A stretch of DNA of 64,000 bases from Candidatus Electrothrix scaldis (GTDB lineage Bacteria > Desulfobacterota > Desulfobulbia > Desulfobulbales > Desulfobulbaceae), in the NCBI GenBank assembly GCA_033584155.1, contig CP138355.1, forward strand, positions 4,987,501-5,051,500, given 5' to 3'. A model generated the notes under the pieces. The model saw only the letters and a list, made by a program, of their open reading frames with translations, ran no database searches and was not told the origin of the DNA. Each line of letters begins with the position of its first letter. Position 1 is the first letter of the stretch. A program made the translations under genes and the position numbers. This document shows positions 51,939-60,528 of the stretch, piece after piece.

Positions 51939-54755
51939 ATGATTTCAAACAAACAAAAACTTCTCGCAAGCACGACATCTTACTGTTTCACTACACTTTT
52001 TGTACTTCTACTAGCCTCTGTTGCGGCAGCAAAAATTATTTACGTACCCAATGATTATCCCTCCCTAAGCGCGGCAATTCAGGCCGCACAGGAAAAGGAT
52101 ACCATCAGGGTTGCCCAAGGAAAATACCTGGAAAGGGTCTCCCTGCGACCGGGTATTATCCTGGAAGGCAGCTGGGACAGCAACTTCACCAAACGCGACC
52201 TCGCAGCCTCCCCTTCCATATTAGGCGGAAGCTCTATGGGTGGTTTCTCTGTCTTGGGTGCGAATAACACAGTCATAGACGGCTTTGTTATCACCGGTGG
52301 CAAGGCCCCGCTTATCGCCCCGGATGCCCCGATAGGTCCAGGTATCTTTGCCAGCGGCATTACCATTACCATAAAGAACAACCTTATCATGGCGAATAAC
52401 GCCGCAGGCATATTTCTCCATACCTGCAATGCCAAGGTAATCAGCAATATCATTATAGACAACGGCCAGGCTGGCATTTTCCTGGAGAAAAACACCTCAG
52501 CGCTCATCCAGGGCAATAAAATCTCCCAGAATCTTGCTGCGGGCATCAGGGTCGGCGATAACGTGCTCTCTGCAATCAATGTATCTAATAATGTCCTGGA
52601 TAATAATAAACGGGCAGGCATCAATGCAGCCTGGGCAACTGGCATCATCCGTAATAACATAGTCTACGAAAACGGCCATGCCGGTATACGCGCTGCGGTC
52701 AGCCCTATGCTCATTGCTAATAATACGGTGACCAAGAACGTACTTGCCGGTATTTCCATTGGCGAGCCCCCTCTGGACGGAACTTCGGGCGGCAACAAAG
52801 AAGAGACAAAGACCCCGGAAATAAAGAATAATATCATCACCCATAACGGCGAGGCAGGTATTTACTCCAACGGCTCCGGGTATTCCCATAACCTCCTCTT
52901 TGCCAATAACAAGGTCAATGGCTTCCACCCGGATTTCCTCTGGTATACCCGCCTCCAATTCGGGGGCTACGAGGATATCGTCAGCCTGGAAAAGAGTAAA
53001 CATATCCTGGCGGATCCCCTCTTTGTCGATCCGGCCCAGCACGACTACCATCTGCGACCCGGCTCACCGGCCATAGACAGTGGCGACCCGGATGTCACCT
53101 TTAACGACAAGAACTTCGGTCCCTCCCTGGGGGCAGACATAAATGATATGGGTGCCTATGGCGGACCTTTTACCATTGCAGAGGCACGGCCTGTTAATCT
53201 TGCCCCGGTAGCGGATATTGAGCTGCCCAAGAATCCTCTCTATGCAGGCGATAAAATCACCCTGAACGGAGAAGTCAGCACAGACCCCAATGGTGACGAA
53301 TTATCCTACACCTGGTATATGCTGGATAAACCAGTGGGAAGCAAGGCAAACCTCTCGGCAAACAGCAAGTCCAAGACCAAGCTGGCCTGCGACAAAGGCG
53401 GCACCTATAGAATTCGCCTGGATGTTACTGATCGCTGGGGATTTAAAAGCAGCCCCAAAACCATTACCCTGCGAGTTGATCCCAACAAGCCGCCCACAGC
53501 AAAAATAAGCAAACAGATGGAACCGGTAAACGTCGGTGATACCGTCAAACTCTCTACCTATGATAAGAAGAAACAGAACGGCGACGAGCTGAAATTCTTC
53601 TGGAGCTTCAGCAAAAAGCCTCCAGCGAGCAAGGCAAGCATCGTTGACGCCTCTGCCGCAAAGCCGACCTTTGTCATGGATACCCCTGGTTGCTATACCG
53701 TGCAGTTGCGGGTGTATAACGGCAAGAAATACAGCGAAGCAGCAACATCTCATATCTGCTCCCGACAGAGCCGCTTTGCTGGACAACGAATCGTCCCGGA
53801 CGAATATCCAACCATACAGAGTGCCCTGGATACAGCGGAGCCCAACGACCAGATCATCGTGAAGGCCGGGACCTACAAAGAAAAGATCATCGTTGATAAG
53901 GCGGTCGATCTTATCGGGGTGGGCTGGCCAGTGATTGACGGTGGTGGCGAAGATAATAACGACGCAACAGTCTTTATCTGTTATCTGGACAATACCAGCA
54001 CCGGCAAGATGGAAGGCTTTGTTGTCACGGGCGGAGGCTCAGGGATCTTCGGGCATGGCCTGCAAATCCTCAACTCCAGCCCGGAGATCTTTAACAACCG
54101 AATTCGCGGCAATAAGCATGTGGGCATCGGTATTCACGGTCATAAGCGCTTTACAGAAAAGACCAGGATCCACAATAACTTTATCTATGACAATGCCATC
54201 GGGGTGAGTCATGGCCTCGGCACCTATGGTCAGGTCTACGATAACACCATCTATAATAATAAGGTCACCGGCATCGGGGTGCGCGGTCTCTCCAAACCGA
54301 CCCTCAGGGGAAATAAGATCTACGATAATTACGTCGGCATAGGGGTTCGGGAAGAGGCCTACCCGCAGATTGAGAACAACGAGATCCGAAACAACATTGT
54401 TGGCATAGCCATTAATCCTGGAGCTGCAAATGCGGTCTATGCTGAAGAGGAAAACAGGATTAAGATCAGAAATAATTCCGTCTACAGCAACGAACAATGC
54501 GGTATTTTTATCTCCTCGCTCCATAGGAACGGGATTGTCACCCAGGGCAATGTCATCAGAGATAACAACACCTCGGCCACACCGCGTAACAGAAGCGGCG
54601 GTGCGGTTGTGGGCTATCCCCACGAAAGCCTCTCGGATATCTTCTTGCATAATAACGATATACGGGGGAATAACGGCAAGAACATCCAGCAATTCAAGGC
54701 TATCGCGAGCTCTTATGGTGAGATCGGCGATTCCAAGAATCGCAGACCGTTTTAG
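51939..54755 (+). CDS. Exported protein with two beta-helix domains and two PKD-like domains
   Basis: The 938-residue protein has a signal peptide and then a right-handed parallel beta-helix (about 30-390: PNDYPSLSAAIQAAQEKDTI, many NNxI/NGxAGI rungs). Two immunoglobulin/PKD-type domains follow (about 425-520 and 525-605: ADIELPKNPLYAGDKITLNG, STDPNGDELSYTWYM). A second beta-helix starts at about 620 (PDEYPTIQSALDTAEPNDQI) and runs to the end. It resembles NosD/pectate-lyase-like surface proteins. No catalytic set is evident, so binding to a polysaccharide or a surface role is more likely than lysis. Confidence 0.85.
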   Translation: MISNKQKLLASTTSYCFTTLFVLLLASVAAAKIIYVPNDYPSLSAAIQAAQEKDTIRVAQGKYLERVSLRPGIILEGSWDSNFTKRDLAASPSILGGSSMGGFSVLGANNTVIDGFVITGGKAPLIAPDAPIGPGIFASGITITIKNNLIMANNAAGIFLHTCNAKVISNIIIDNGQAGIFLEKNTSALIQGNKISQNLAAGIRVGDNVLSAINVSNNVLDNNKRAGINAAWATGIIRNNIVYENGHAGIRAAVSPMLIANNTVTKNVLAGISIGEPPLDGTSGGNKEETKTPEIKNNIITHNGEAGIYSNGSGYSHNLLFANNKVNGFHPDFLWYTRLQFGGYEDIVSLEKSKHILADPLFVDPAQHDYHLRPGSPAIDSGDPDVTFNDKNFGPSLGADINDMGAYGGPFTIAEARPVNLAPVADIELPKNPLYAGDKITLNGEVSTDPNGDELSYTWYMLDKPVGSKANLSANSKSKTKLACDKGGTYRIRLDVTDRWGFKSSPKTITLRVDPNKPPTAKISKQMEPVNVGDTVKLSTYDKKKQNGDELKFFWSFSKKPPASKASIVDASAAKPTFVMDTPGCYTVQLRVYNGKKYSEAATSHICSRQSRFAGQRIVPDEYPTIQSALDTAEPNDQIIVKAGTYKEKIIVDKAVDLIGVGWPVIDGGGEDNNDATVFICYLDNTSTGKMEGFVVTGGGSGIFGHGLQILNSSPEIFNNRIRGNKHVGIGIHGHKRFTEKTRIHNNFIYDNAIGVSHGLGTYGQVYDNTIYNNKVTGIGVRGLSKPTLRGNKIYDNYVGIGVREEAYPQIENNEIRNNIVGIAINPGAANAVYAEEENRIKIRNNSVYSNEQCGIFISSLHRNGIVTQGNVIRDNNTSATPRNRSGGAVVGYPHESLSDIFLHNNDIRGNNGKNIQQFKAIASSYGEIGDSKNRRPF

Positions 54756-54790
54756 GAGAATACATTCCTTTCCAGTCTGACCAATAAACA

Positions 54791-54812
54791 ACCCCGCTCC
54801 TTGAGACGGGGT
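54791..54812. terminator. Short hairpin behind the beta-helix gene
   Basis: ACCCCG/CGGGGT close an 11-base loop 36 bp after the stop. There is no T-run, so it is a weak terminator at best. Confidence 0.4.
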
Positions 54813-54876
54813 ATTGATAAAAATTGTTCTGCTGTTACGCCGCAAGTAGCGGGGGTATCGAACCCGAAGATTCGCA

Positions 54877-55230
54877 ATGAAAATATCTCAAACAGGTATT
54901 ATTTTCTCTGTCTTACCAAGTTTGTGTGCCCTTGCATTAATTGGCTCTCTGGCTGTCCATATCCATCTTATTGGCTGGCAACTCTCGAACATCCCCCTGG
55001 GGTATTGGCCACCTTCATTGGATGTACACTTCGCTATCTGGTCAACTTACTTTTGCACTCTGTTTTCCTTAAGCATCAGCATGGTTCCCATTGCTACCAT
55101 TGTTTGCTTAATTGTACCGCGCTTACGGCATATTACATTGTATTTAGCATTGCATACCCTGATGCTTGTCGCCACAATTTACCTGAGCGATTTTCTACCC
55201 GATTCCTTCACAAAATGGTTGTGGGACTGA
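54877..55230 (+). CDS. Membrane protein (117 aa)
   Basis: Three hydrophobic segments (IIFSVLPSLCALALIGSLAV, IWSTYFCTLFSLSISMVPIA, LYLALHTLMLVATIYL) separated by short polar loops. It lies alone, 120 bp behind the beta-helix gene. A frame over the same bases from 54801 is less likely: it has no hydrophobic pattern and a poorer start. No family recognised. Confidence 0.5.
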   Translation: MKISQTGIIFSVLPSLCALALIGSLAVHIHLIGWQLSNIPLGYWPPSLDVHFAIWSTYFCTLFSLSISMVPIATIVCLIVPRLRHITLYLALHTLMLVATIYLSDFLPDSFTKWLWD

Positions 55231-55300
55231 TTACTCTCTAATAGACAATAGAGGAACAGACCACCGTGCGGGGACCGCACCCTACCCAACTTGACAGGTA

Positions 55301-55531
55301 TCATGCCCCGGTCGGTGAAAAATCACAGACCTCCAGCATATATCGTCCATAGGAAAGCAGGCTTGCCACGAACAGATCGTAGGAGCCGCTATCCATGAAG
55401 TTCACCGTCACATCCGCATTATCTCCGATAACAAAGAGCTTAGGCTGCTCCGCCATGACCACGTTGGTGGAGCCCAGGTGTTTGGCATACTCAGCCGTGC
55501 GCAGCTGAAACCTGTCAGCAGCCTTGCGCAC
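55301..55531 (-). pseudogene. Possible gene remnant
   Basis: A short frame reads like real protein (QLRTAEYAKHLGSTNVVMAE then YDLFVASLLSYGRYMLEVCD). Its upstream sequence dissolves into GC-rich non-coding DNA, so it looks like the 3' end of a lost gene. I cannot name a family. The rest of the stretch 55231-55789 holds nothing else I can support. Confidence 0.35.
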
Positions 55532-55789
55532 CTTGCAAGGCGACTACCATCAACCTTTGCGGTGCCAGGCCGCACCCTGCCCGCCCGGCTAAAGCGCCCC
55601 GTCGAGAGCAACCCCAGCTTTCCCTGAAAATCTCCGCTCCATCGCTAAAAACCAAACAATCCTCCTCTCCCGCCCAACGCACAGTTAATCCATCCTTTTG
55701 ATAAGCAATCTCAGAAAATTCGCTCTTTCTAAAGGTTAGTCAAGGCCACGACACACCATCGATCAAAAAAAACAAAAAAACTTTTCTGC

Positions 55790-55822
55790 TTAATCTTCCG
55801 TTAACCTTTACTTTGCTATTGT
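55790..55822 (+). promoter_or_regulatory. 11-bp direct-repeat promoter of small secreted protein 1
   Basis: TTAATCTTCCG is followed without gap by TTAACCTTTAC, then a short spacer and a -10-like TATTGT at 55817. The repeats occupy the -35 region. The same layout is found at 56312 and 58079. Two 11-bp direct repeats next to the -10 is how PhoB/OmpR-type activators bind. The regulator is not identified here. Confidence 0.6.
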
Positions 55823-55878
55823 AGAGATATAAGCAAGAGCAACTTACTTCTACCAACATCACAAACGGAGGTTTACTC

Positions 55879-56205
55879 ATGAAAAAGACAACAGCAGCCC
55901 TGACCCTCATTAGTTCGTTTCTCGTCCTGGGACTCTTCGCAACTGCACACGGCAGTGGTGGCGAACGCGGTAGCCGCTATGAATATCGTGGCGAGCGCGG
56001 GAGCAGTTATGAATACCGTGGTGGTGAGCGTGGTAGCCGCTACGAGTATCGCGGAACCGGGCGTTACTCCGATGATGACCGCTATGAATATCGCGGAAAC
56101 GGACGTTACTCTGATGATGATCGATATGAATATCGCGGAAACAGACGCTCCGATGGCGATGATCGATATGAATACAGAGGCTACGGCTATGGTTATGGCT
56201 CCTGA
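55879..56205 (+). CDS. Small secreted Arg/Tyr/Glu/Gly repeat protein 1 (108 aa)
   Basis: It has a signal peptide (TTAALTLISSFLVLGLFATAHG). The rest is low-complexity repeats of GERGSRYEYRG and GRYSDDDRYEYRG type, ending YGYGYGS. Start ATG at 55879 after CGGAGGTTTACTC. There is no fold or catalytic motif; alternating Arg, Tyr and acidic residues suggest a disordered, self-associating or surface-binding polymer-like protein. It is the first of three tandem paralogues. Upstream about 120 bp resemble those of paralogue 2, so the duplication included the promoter. Confidence 0.75.
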   Translation: MKKTTAALTLISSFLVLGLFATAHGSGGERGSRYEYRGERGSSYEYRGGERGSRYEYRGTGRYSDDDRYEYRGNGRYSDDDRYEYRGNRRSDGDDRYEYRGYGYGYGS

Positions 56206-56311
56206 GAGGATGAGCAAACTTACCGACGCATGACAACAAGCGATGTCTGAAACCCTGATGCAGTGTCAATAGTTTTCCAGGATAGCATAAAAAAAAGAAA
56301 AATTTTACCCG

Positions 56312-56344
56312 TTCATCTTCTCTTAACCTTTGCTTTGTTATCGT
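56312..56344 (+). promoter_or_regulatory. 11-bp direct-repeat promoter of small secreted protein 2
   Basis: TTCATCTTCTC is followed directly by TTAACCTTTGC, then TTTGT and TATCGT (-10-like at 56339). The spacing is the same as at 55790. An identical ribosome-binding site (CGGAGGTTTACTC) follows the leader. Confidence 0.6.
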
Positions 56345-56401
56345 AGAGTTATAGATAAAAGCAGATTACTACACCCCTTATCACACAACGGAGGTTTACT
56401 C

Positions 56402-56722
56402 ATGAAAAAGACAACAGCAGCCCTGACCCTCATTAGTTCGTTTCTCGTCCTGGGACTCTTCGCAACTGCCCACGGCAGTGGTGGCGAGCGCGGCAGCAGA
56501 TATGAATATCGTGGCGAGCGCGGAAGCAGTTATGAATACCGTGGTGGTGAGCGGGGTAGCCGCTACGAGTATCGCGGAACCGGGCGTTACTCCGATGATG
56601 ACCGCTATGAATATCGCGGAAACGGACGTTACTCCGATGATGATCGATATGAATATCGCGGAAACAGACGCTCCGATGGCGATGATCGATATGAATACAG
56701 AGGCTACGGCTATGGCTCTTGA
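56402..56722 (+). CDS. Small secreted Arg/Tyr/Glu/Gly repeat protein 2 (106 aa)
   Basis: Nearly identical to paralogue 1 in the signal peptide and repeats, but two residues shorter in the C-terminal YG run. Most base differences from paralogue 1 are silent. That shows the protein sequence has been kept under selection or that the copy is recent. Start at 56402 after the same ribosome-binding site. Confidence 0.75.
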   Translation: MKKTTAALTLISSFLVLGLFATAHGSGGERGSRYEYRGERGSSYEYRGGERGSRYEYRGTGRYSDDDRYEYRGNGRYSDDDRYEYRGNRRSDGDDRYEYRGYGYGS

Positions 56723-56835
56723 TGCCATGATGCAACATGCAGACGCATAGAAGCTGCCTGAAAAAACAGAGACTGTGCCCCTCTAAATAGAAGAGCAACG
56801 TACTTTACCCATTATTACAACAGGAGATTTTCCCC

Positions 56836-57126
56836 ATGAAAATGAAAACAGCAACTCTCTCACTGATCGGTTCATTCTTCGTTCTGGCATTATTTGCAAC
56901 GGCTTACGGCAGTGGAGGTGAGCGCGGCAGCCGCGGCAGCCGTTATGAAGGCGAGCGAGGAAGTCGATACGAATACCGTGGTGGTGAGCGTGGCAGCAGA
57001 TATGAGCGCGGCAGCCGTTATGAAGGCGAGCGTGGCAGTCGTTATGAAGGCGAACGCGGCAGTCGTTATGAATATCGCAGAGACGGGCGTTACTCCAATG
57101 ATGATCGATATGAGTATCGCCGCTGA
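56836..57126 (+). CDS. Small secreted Arg/Tyr/Glu/Gly repeat protein 3 (96 aa)
   Basis: It is a more distant paralogue with its own signal peptide (TATLSLIGSFFVLALFATAYG). Its repeats are richer in RGSRYEGE units and it ends YSNDDRYEYRR. ACAGGAGATTTTCCCC precedes the ATG. The direct-repeat promoter is missing, so it may be read from promoter 2 or be regulated differently. Confidence 0.7.
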   Translation: MKMKTATLSLIGSFFVLALFATAYGSGGERGSRGSRYEGERGSRYEYRGGERGSRYERGSRYEGERGSRYEGERGSRYEYRRDGRYSNDDRYEYRR

Positions 57127-57321
57127 TCCTTATCCGCTTTCTTGAGCGGTTAAATATCAGAGAATTAGTACCTGCGAGCCTCTGGCCCTGGACAGGAGCT
57201 GTTTTGTTGAACTCTCTCCCTTTCGAGACCCTCGCAACTCTCGGGAGGGAGACAGCTCACTTTCATATTATGTTGTCTCGGTCTGGATATCCGAGATGAA
57301 AGTTAGGTTATGGAGGCCTCT

Positions 57322-58044
57322 ATGTTTCAGCAAAAAATTCAACCACGTCAAACAGCACTCTTTTTTCTGGCATGCGCCATTCTCTTGACCGTGCTGCACA
57401 GTATAGCTCAGGCTCTTATGATTTCTACTGGAAATCATTACGTGATGTGCATAGCAAGATATCTTGATCTGGATATAGAGAAGAATATACCGTCCTTCTA
57501 TTCCGGCTTTATCCTCTTTTTCTCCTCCTTTCTCTTCTTTTGCATTTCCTTACTTGATGCCAAGCAGGGAAAGACGCGCTATTACTGGCTCGGTCTTGCC
57601 GCTGTTTTTTGCTTTCTCTCTCTGGATGAAACCTTTGTTCTGCATGAGAGACTCGGTGATTACACAGAAAAGCATATCACATCATCAGGTATTCTTGAGG
57701 TAAGCGGATTACTCTATTTTCCCTGGATTATCCCCTACAGCATCCTGATGGCTATCCTGGGGCTGCTCTATTTCCGCTTTATTCTTCGCCTGCCCCGCAA
57801 GACAACTGTTCTCATGATCCTTTCCGCGATTATCTTTCTTACCGGGGCTGCTGGGTTGGATATGCTCGGAGGCAAAGAGGCAGAGCTAAACGGCTATTAC
57901 AGCAACACCTATGTCGTGCTGTATACTATTGAAGAATTCCTGGAAATGAGCGGCGTTATCCTCCTCATCTACACCCTGCTTGATTATATTGAGCAGCGCT
58001 TCGGAAGACGCCTCTGTTTCTCACTTGAGTTGCAGGAGGCGTGA
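57322..58044 (+). CDS. Multi-helix membrane protein (240 aa)
   Basis: I start at 57322 because GGAGGCCTCT directly precedes it; an ATG at 57310 would overlap that site. Six or so membrane helices are visible (ALFFLACAILLTVLHSIAQA, FILFFSSFLFFCISLL, YWLGLAAVFCFLSLDE, and three more). FLSLDETFVLHERLGD is a conserved-looking acidic/His motif in a helix. Function unknown. It is in the same direction as the small secreted proteins and followed by the sRNA candidate. Confidence 0.65.
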   Translation: MFQQKIQPRQTALFFLACAILLTVLHSIAQALMISTGNHYVMCIARYLDLDIEKNIPSFYSGFILFFSSFLFFCISLLDAKQGKTRYYWLGLAAVFCFLSLDETFVLHERLGDYTEKHITSSGILEVSGLLYFPWIIPYSILMAILGLLYFRFILRLPRKTTVLMILSAIIFLTGAAGLDMLGGKEAELNGYYSNTYVVLYTIEEFLEMSGVILLIYTLLDYIEQRFGRRLCFSLELQEA

Positions 58045-58078
58045 AAAAATGAGGTTGGCATGTATTTTTTATGCCGCG

Positions 58079-58110
58079 TTCATCTTCTGTTAATCTTCTC
58101 CTGGTATAAT
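58079..58110 (+). promoter_or_regulatory. 11-bp direct-repeat promoter of the sRNA candidate
   Basis: TTCATCTTCTG and TTAATCTTCTC lie back to back, then CTGG and a perfect TATAAT (58105-58110). Of the three such promoters this has the best -10 box. The repeats match those before the two secreted-protein genes at 8 or more of 11 positions. Confidence 0.65.
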
Positions 58111-58116
58111 CAGGAA

Positions 58117-58196
58117 ATCTTAACATCGTGTTAAGACCGTCCGACCCGATACCTCGGCAGGTTTATCCTCCTTCTTTTTCCTGCCGGGGTATTTTT
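58117..58196 (+). ncRNA. Candidate small RNA (about 80 nt)
   Basis: A strong promoter ends at 58110 and a terminator ends at 58196, with no reading frame between. The predicted RNA starts with a hairpin CTTAACA-TCG-TGTTAAG (58119-58135). It has a single-stranded middle and ends in a stem ATACCtCGGCAGG/CCTGCCGGGGTAT (58149-58192) followed by TTTTT. This promoter-hairpin-terminator layout is that of a regulatory sRNA. The region 58045-58354 otherwise holds no gene. Confidence 0.6.
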
Positions 58197-58354
58197 ATGG
58201 TTTCTGATAGATATACTCTTTGACGATCCGCCCCCCCTTTTCTGCCCCCCACCCAACCTTGCTTTTTCCGTTTTCAATGTTCACCGCCATACAGTATGAT
58301 ACGAGGGAAAGAGCATGGAACGTCTCCACGTATTAACTCTCTTATGCAACAGGT

Positions 58355-58825
58355 ATGGCGATGATTTATCCCCAGAGAATGACCGCAGCTGTAGAGGAAG
58401 ATTTTGTCTTATTCCTTATCGGAATGCGGATAAATAAACTGTGGAAGGTCCATAAATGGCTGCCTGTGGCTCGTTCTATGCTCAATATGATTGATGAACT
58501 GTATGAACATCCTGAGCTTGGTTTTCTCAGTCATGAGCAGTGGATTGGCAGAACGACCGTCATGATGCAATACTGGAAATCGTTCGAACACCTGGAAAAC
58601 TTTGCAAAGAATAGAACATCAGTCCATCTCCCTGTATGGACGCGCTTCAATAAACAGATAGGCACAAGCGGAGATGTGGGTATTTGGCATGAAACATACC
58701 TGTCCGGTAAAGGGCGTTACGAATGCGTATATAACAATATGCCTCAATTCGGGCTGGCAAAGGTTGGGAATCATATTGAAGCACGAGGAAAGTACCTGTC
58801 AGCTCGCTCCAGAATGAATGCATAG
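58355..58825 (+). CDS. DUF4188-type protein (156 aa)
   Basis: The protein begins MAMIYPQRMTAAVEEDFVLF and has LIGMRINKLWKVHKWLPVA. MMQYWKSFEHLENFAKN and VGIWHETY follow, a pattern I associate with DUF4188, a small alpha/beta-barrel monooxygenase-like family. Soluble, no signal peptide. It lies alone behind the sRNA candidate. A role in modifying a small toxic compound is possible; no substrate is known. Confidence 0.75.
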   Translation: MAMIYPQRMTAAVEEDFVLFLIGMRINKLWKVHKWLPVARSMLNMIDELYEHPELGFLSHEQWIGRTTVMMQYWKSFEHLENFAKNRTSVHLPVWTRFNKQIGTSGDVGIWHETYLSGKGRYECVYNNMPQFGLAKVGNHIEARGKYLSARSRMNA

Positions 58826-58934
58826 CAGGCTTCCGCTCCCCTGCCGGAAATGCGATGGGGGTAGGCGTCAAGCAGTACGAATATTGCCCCGATTCCTGTT
58901 CCTGATTTTCAAATCAACAATATTTGACTTTCAT

Positions 58935-59036
58935 TTCAATTTAACTTAACATTAAACCTAGGAAGAAAAGTTAACTTCTTGCAGCATTCCTTTCTGATTA
59001 CCGGGTCGGTGCTCAGCAGCACTTGACCCGGTTTTT
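58935..59036 (+). ncRNA. Second, weaker small-RNA-like unit overlapping the cbiA end
   Basis: On the plus strand TTTAACTTAAC-type sequence is followed by a clear terminator (59000-59036: ACCGGGTC..GACCCGGT with inner GTGCT/AGCAC, then TTTTTC). It resembles the sRNA unit at 58079 in order and in wording (TAGGAAG, GTTAACTT). The terminator lies within the last 60 codons of cbiA on the other strand. The promoter match is poor, so this is tentative. Confidence 0.35.
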
Positions 59037-60528
59037 CTTTGTCCTGATCAAATGCATCGTTTTGATCGTTGCTTCGCTCTGCCTGCCCTTCTAAAACGCT
59101 CGGTTGAGACCTGCCCGCCCGCAACAGCCCTGCTACCCACTCCGGGGTGCCCGGTGCAATGACGTGGGTGTATAAGGCCAGGACATTCTTCTTTACCAAG
59201 CCATCACGTTTCTCCTGAAAGCCGGTACCCCGCTCCATCCGTAAGGCCAGCTCTTCCGGCGCACCATCCCAGCTTTCCACCACCGAGTAACGAAACTCGT
59301 GCCCCTTCACCTGCGTACCCACAGGGTAGAACGCATTTTCCTGCTCAACAATAAAGGTGGAATAGCCGTGGGCCTGGGGTTTCGTTGACATGCTGAAGGT
59401 CACCGGAAAGACCCTGGCAAGGGAAAATTCCTCTCCCTCAAGAATAATGGAGCGACCAAGGAAGATCAGCCCACCGCATTCCGCATAGATGGGAAGCCCC
59501 TGTTCTGCGGCCTGCCGTACTGAATCCCGGAAGGAGACATTATCCGCCAGCTGCCGGGCACTGGTTTCAGGGAACCCCCCTCCGATATACAAGGCATCCA
59601 AATCATCAGGCAAGGCCTCTGCACTCAGGGCATTGATCATGACCAGCTCTGCCCCGCCTTCTTGCAAGGCATCCAGGTTTTCCTGGTAGTAAAACTGAAA
59701 GGCTGCATCGCGCAGGACGCCGACCCGCACCCTCTTCGCTCCTGGAGCAGGCCCTGCCGATACAGGAGTCGGTGGGCTGAAACGCCGTTGTTCCATCAAA
59801 CCTGTAATTCGCTCCAGATCAAAATGTTCTTCTGCAAGAGCAGTCAGGCGGTCCACAGCCGCATCACTTGCGGCGGCCCCGTACTCCTGATGCGGAGTCA
59901 CCCCGAGATGACGCATGGGGAAGATATCCGTCTGCATGCGCGGGATAATTCCCACCACTGGAATACCGGTGTCTTTTTCCACTGCTTCGGTAATAATCCG
60001 CTCATGGCGAGGAGTGGCAATCTGATTAAGGATCACCCCGGCAATACGCACCCGCCTATCCAGCTCCCGGCAGCCCAGGACCATCGCAGCAACCGTGCGG
60101 GTGGTCTTACTACAATTCATCACCAGCAGGACCGGCAGATCCAGGAGCACAGCCAGCTCAGCGGTAGAGAAACCGCCATCAGCGGTCACCCCATCATACA
60201 GCCCTCTATTGCCCTCGATCAAGGCAAAATCAGCAGCAGCTGCGTGCTGCTGAAAGGAATCCGTCAGAGCAGCATCCGTCATGAGATAGGGGTCCAGATT
60301 ATAGCAGGGACGTCCGGCAGCAGTACTCATCCAGCCTGCATCGATATAATCTGGTCCCTTTTTAAAGGGCACCACAGCATATCCACGGCGTTGCAGGGCA
60401 GCGGTCAGGGCCACCGAGGCCACGGATTTCCCGGAGCCGCCGCTCAACCCGGCAATAACGAGGCATCCTGTACTGTCCTCATCTTTTTGGCCTGTTCCGC
60501 TCACCTCGTGTTCATCTAACGCTGTCAT
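58936..60528 (-). CDS. cbiA: Cobyrinate a,c-diamide synthase family amidase (CbiA)
   Basis: The 530-residue enzyme has an ATP-grasp-like dethiobiotin-synthetase half with AGLSGGSGKSVASVAL (about 26-41). A class I glutamine amidotransferase half has the Cys nucleophile in YAECGGLIFLG (about 352) and GHEFRYS near residue 425. It amidates the a and c side chains of cobyrinate. In sulfate reducers a relative (DsrN) amidates sirohaem and in methanogens CfbB acts on Ni-sirohydrochlorin, so the substrate is open. The last 60 residues have no family counterpart and run through a plus-strand terminator. The start overlaps the ppx stop by 4 bp. Confidence 0.88.
   Translation of the reverse strand: MTALDEHEVSGTGQKDEDSTGCLVIAGLSGGSGKSVASVALTAALQRRGYAVVPFKKGPDYIDAGWMSTAAGRPCYNLDPYLMTDAALTDSFQQHAAAADFALIEGNRGLYDGVTADGGFSTAELAVLLDLPVLLVMNCSKTTRTVAAMVLGCRELDRRVRIAGVILNQIATPRHERIITEAVEKDTGIPVVGIIPRMQTDIFPMRHLGVTPHQEYGAAASDAAVDRLTALAEEHFDLERITGLMEQRRFSPPTPVSAGPAPGAKRVRVGVLRDAAFQFYYQENLDALQEGGAELVMINALSAEALPDDLDALYIGGGFPETSARQLADNVSFRDSVRQAAEQGLPIYAECGGLIFLGRSIILEGEEFSLARVFPVTFSMSTKPQAHGYSTFIVEQENAFYPVGTQVKGHEFRYSVVESWDGAPEELALRMERGTGFQEKRDGLVKKNVLALYTHVIAPGTPEWVAGLLRAGRSQPSVLEGQAERSNDQNDAFDQDKEKPGQVLLSTDPVIRKECCKKLTFLPRFNVKLN

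Noticed and set aside
54801-55241. A 146-codon plus-strand frame over the 117-aa membrane gene
   Set aside because: It begins in a hairpin and has no hydrophobic or domain pattern; the alternative frame from 54877 does.
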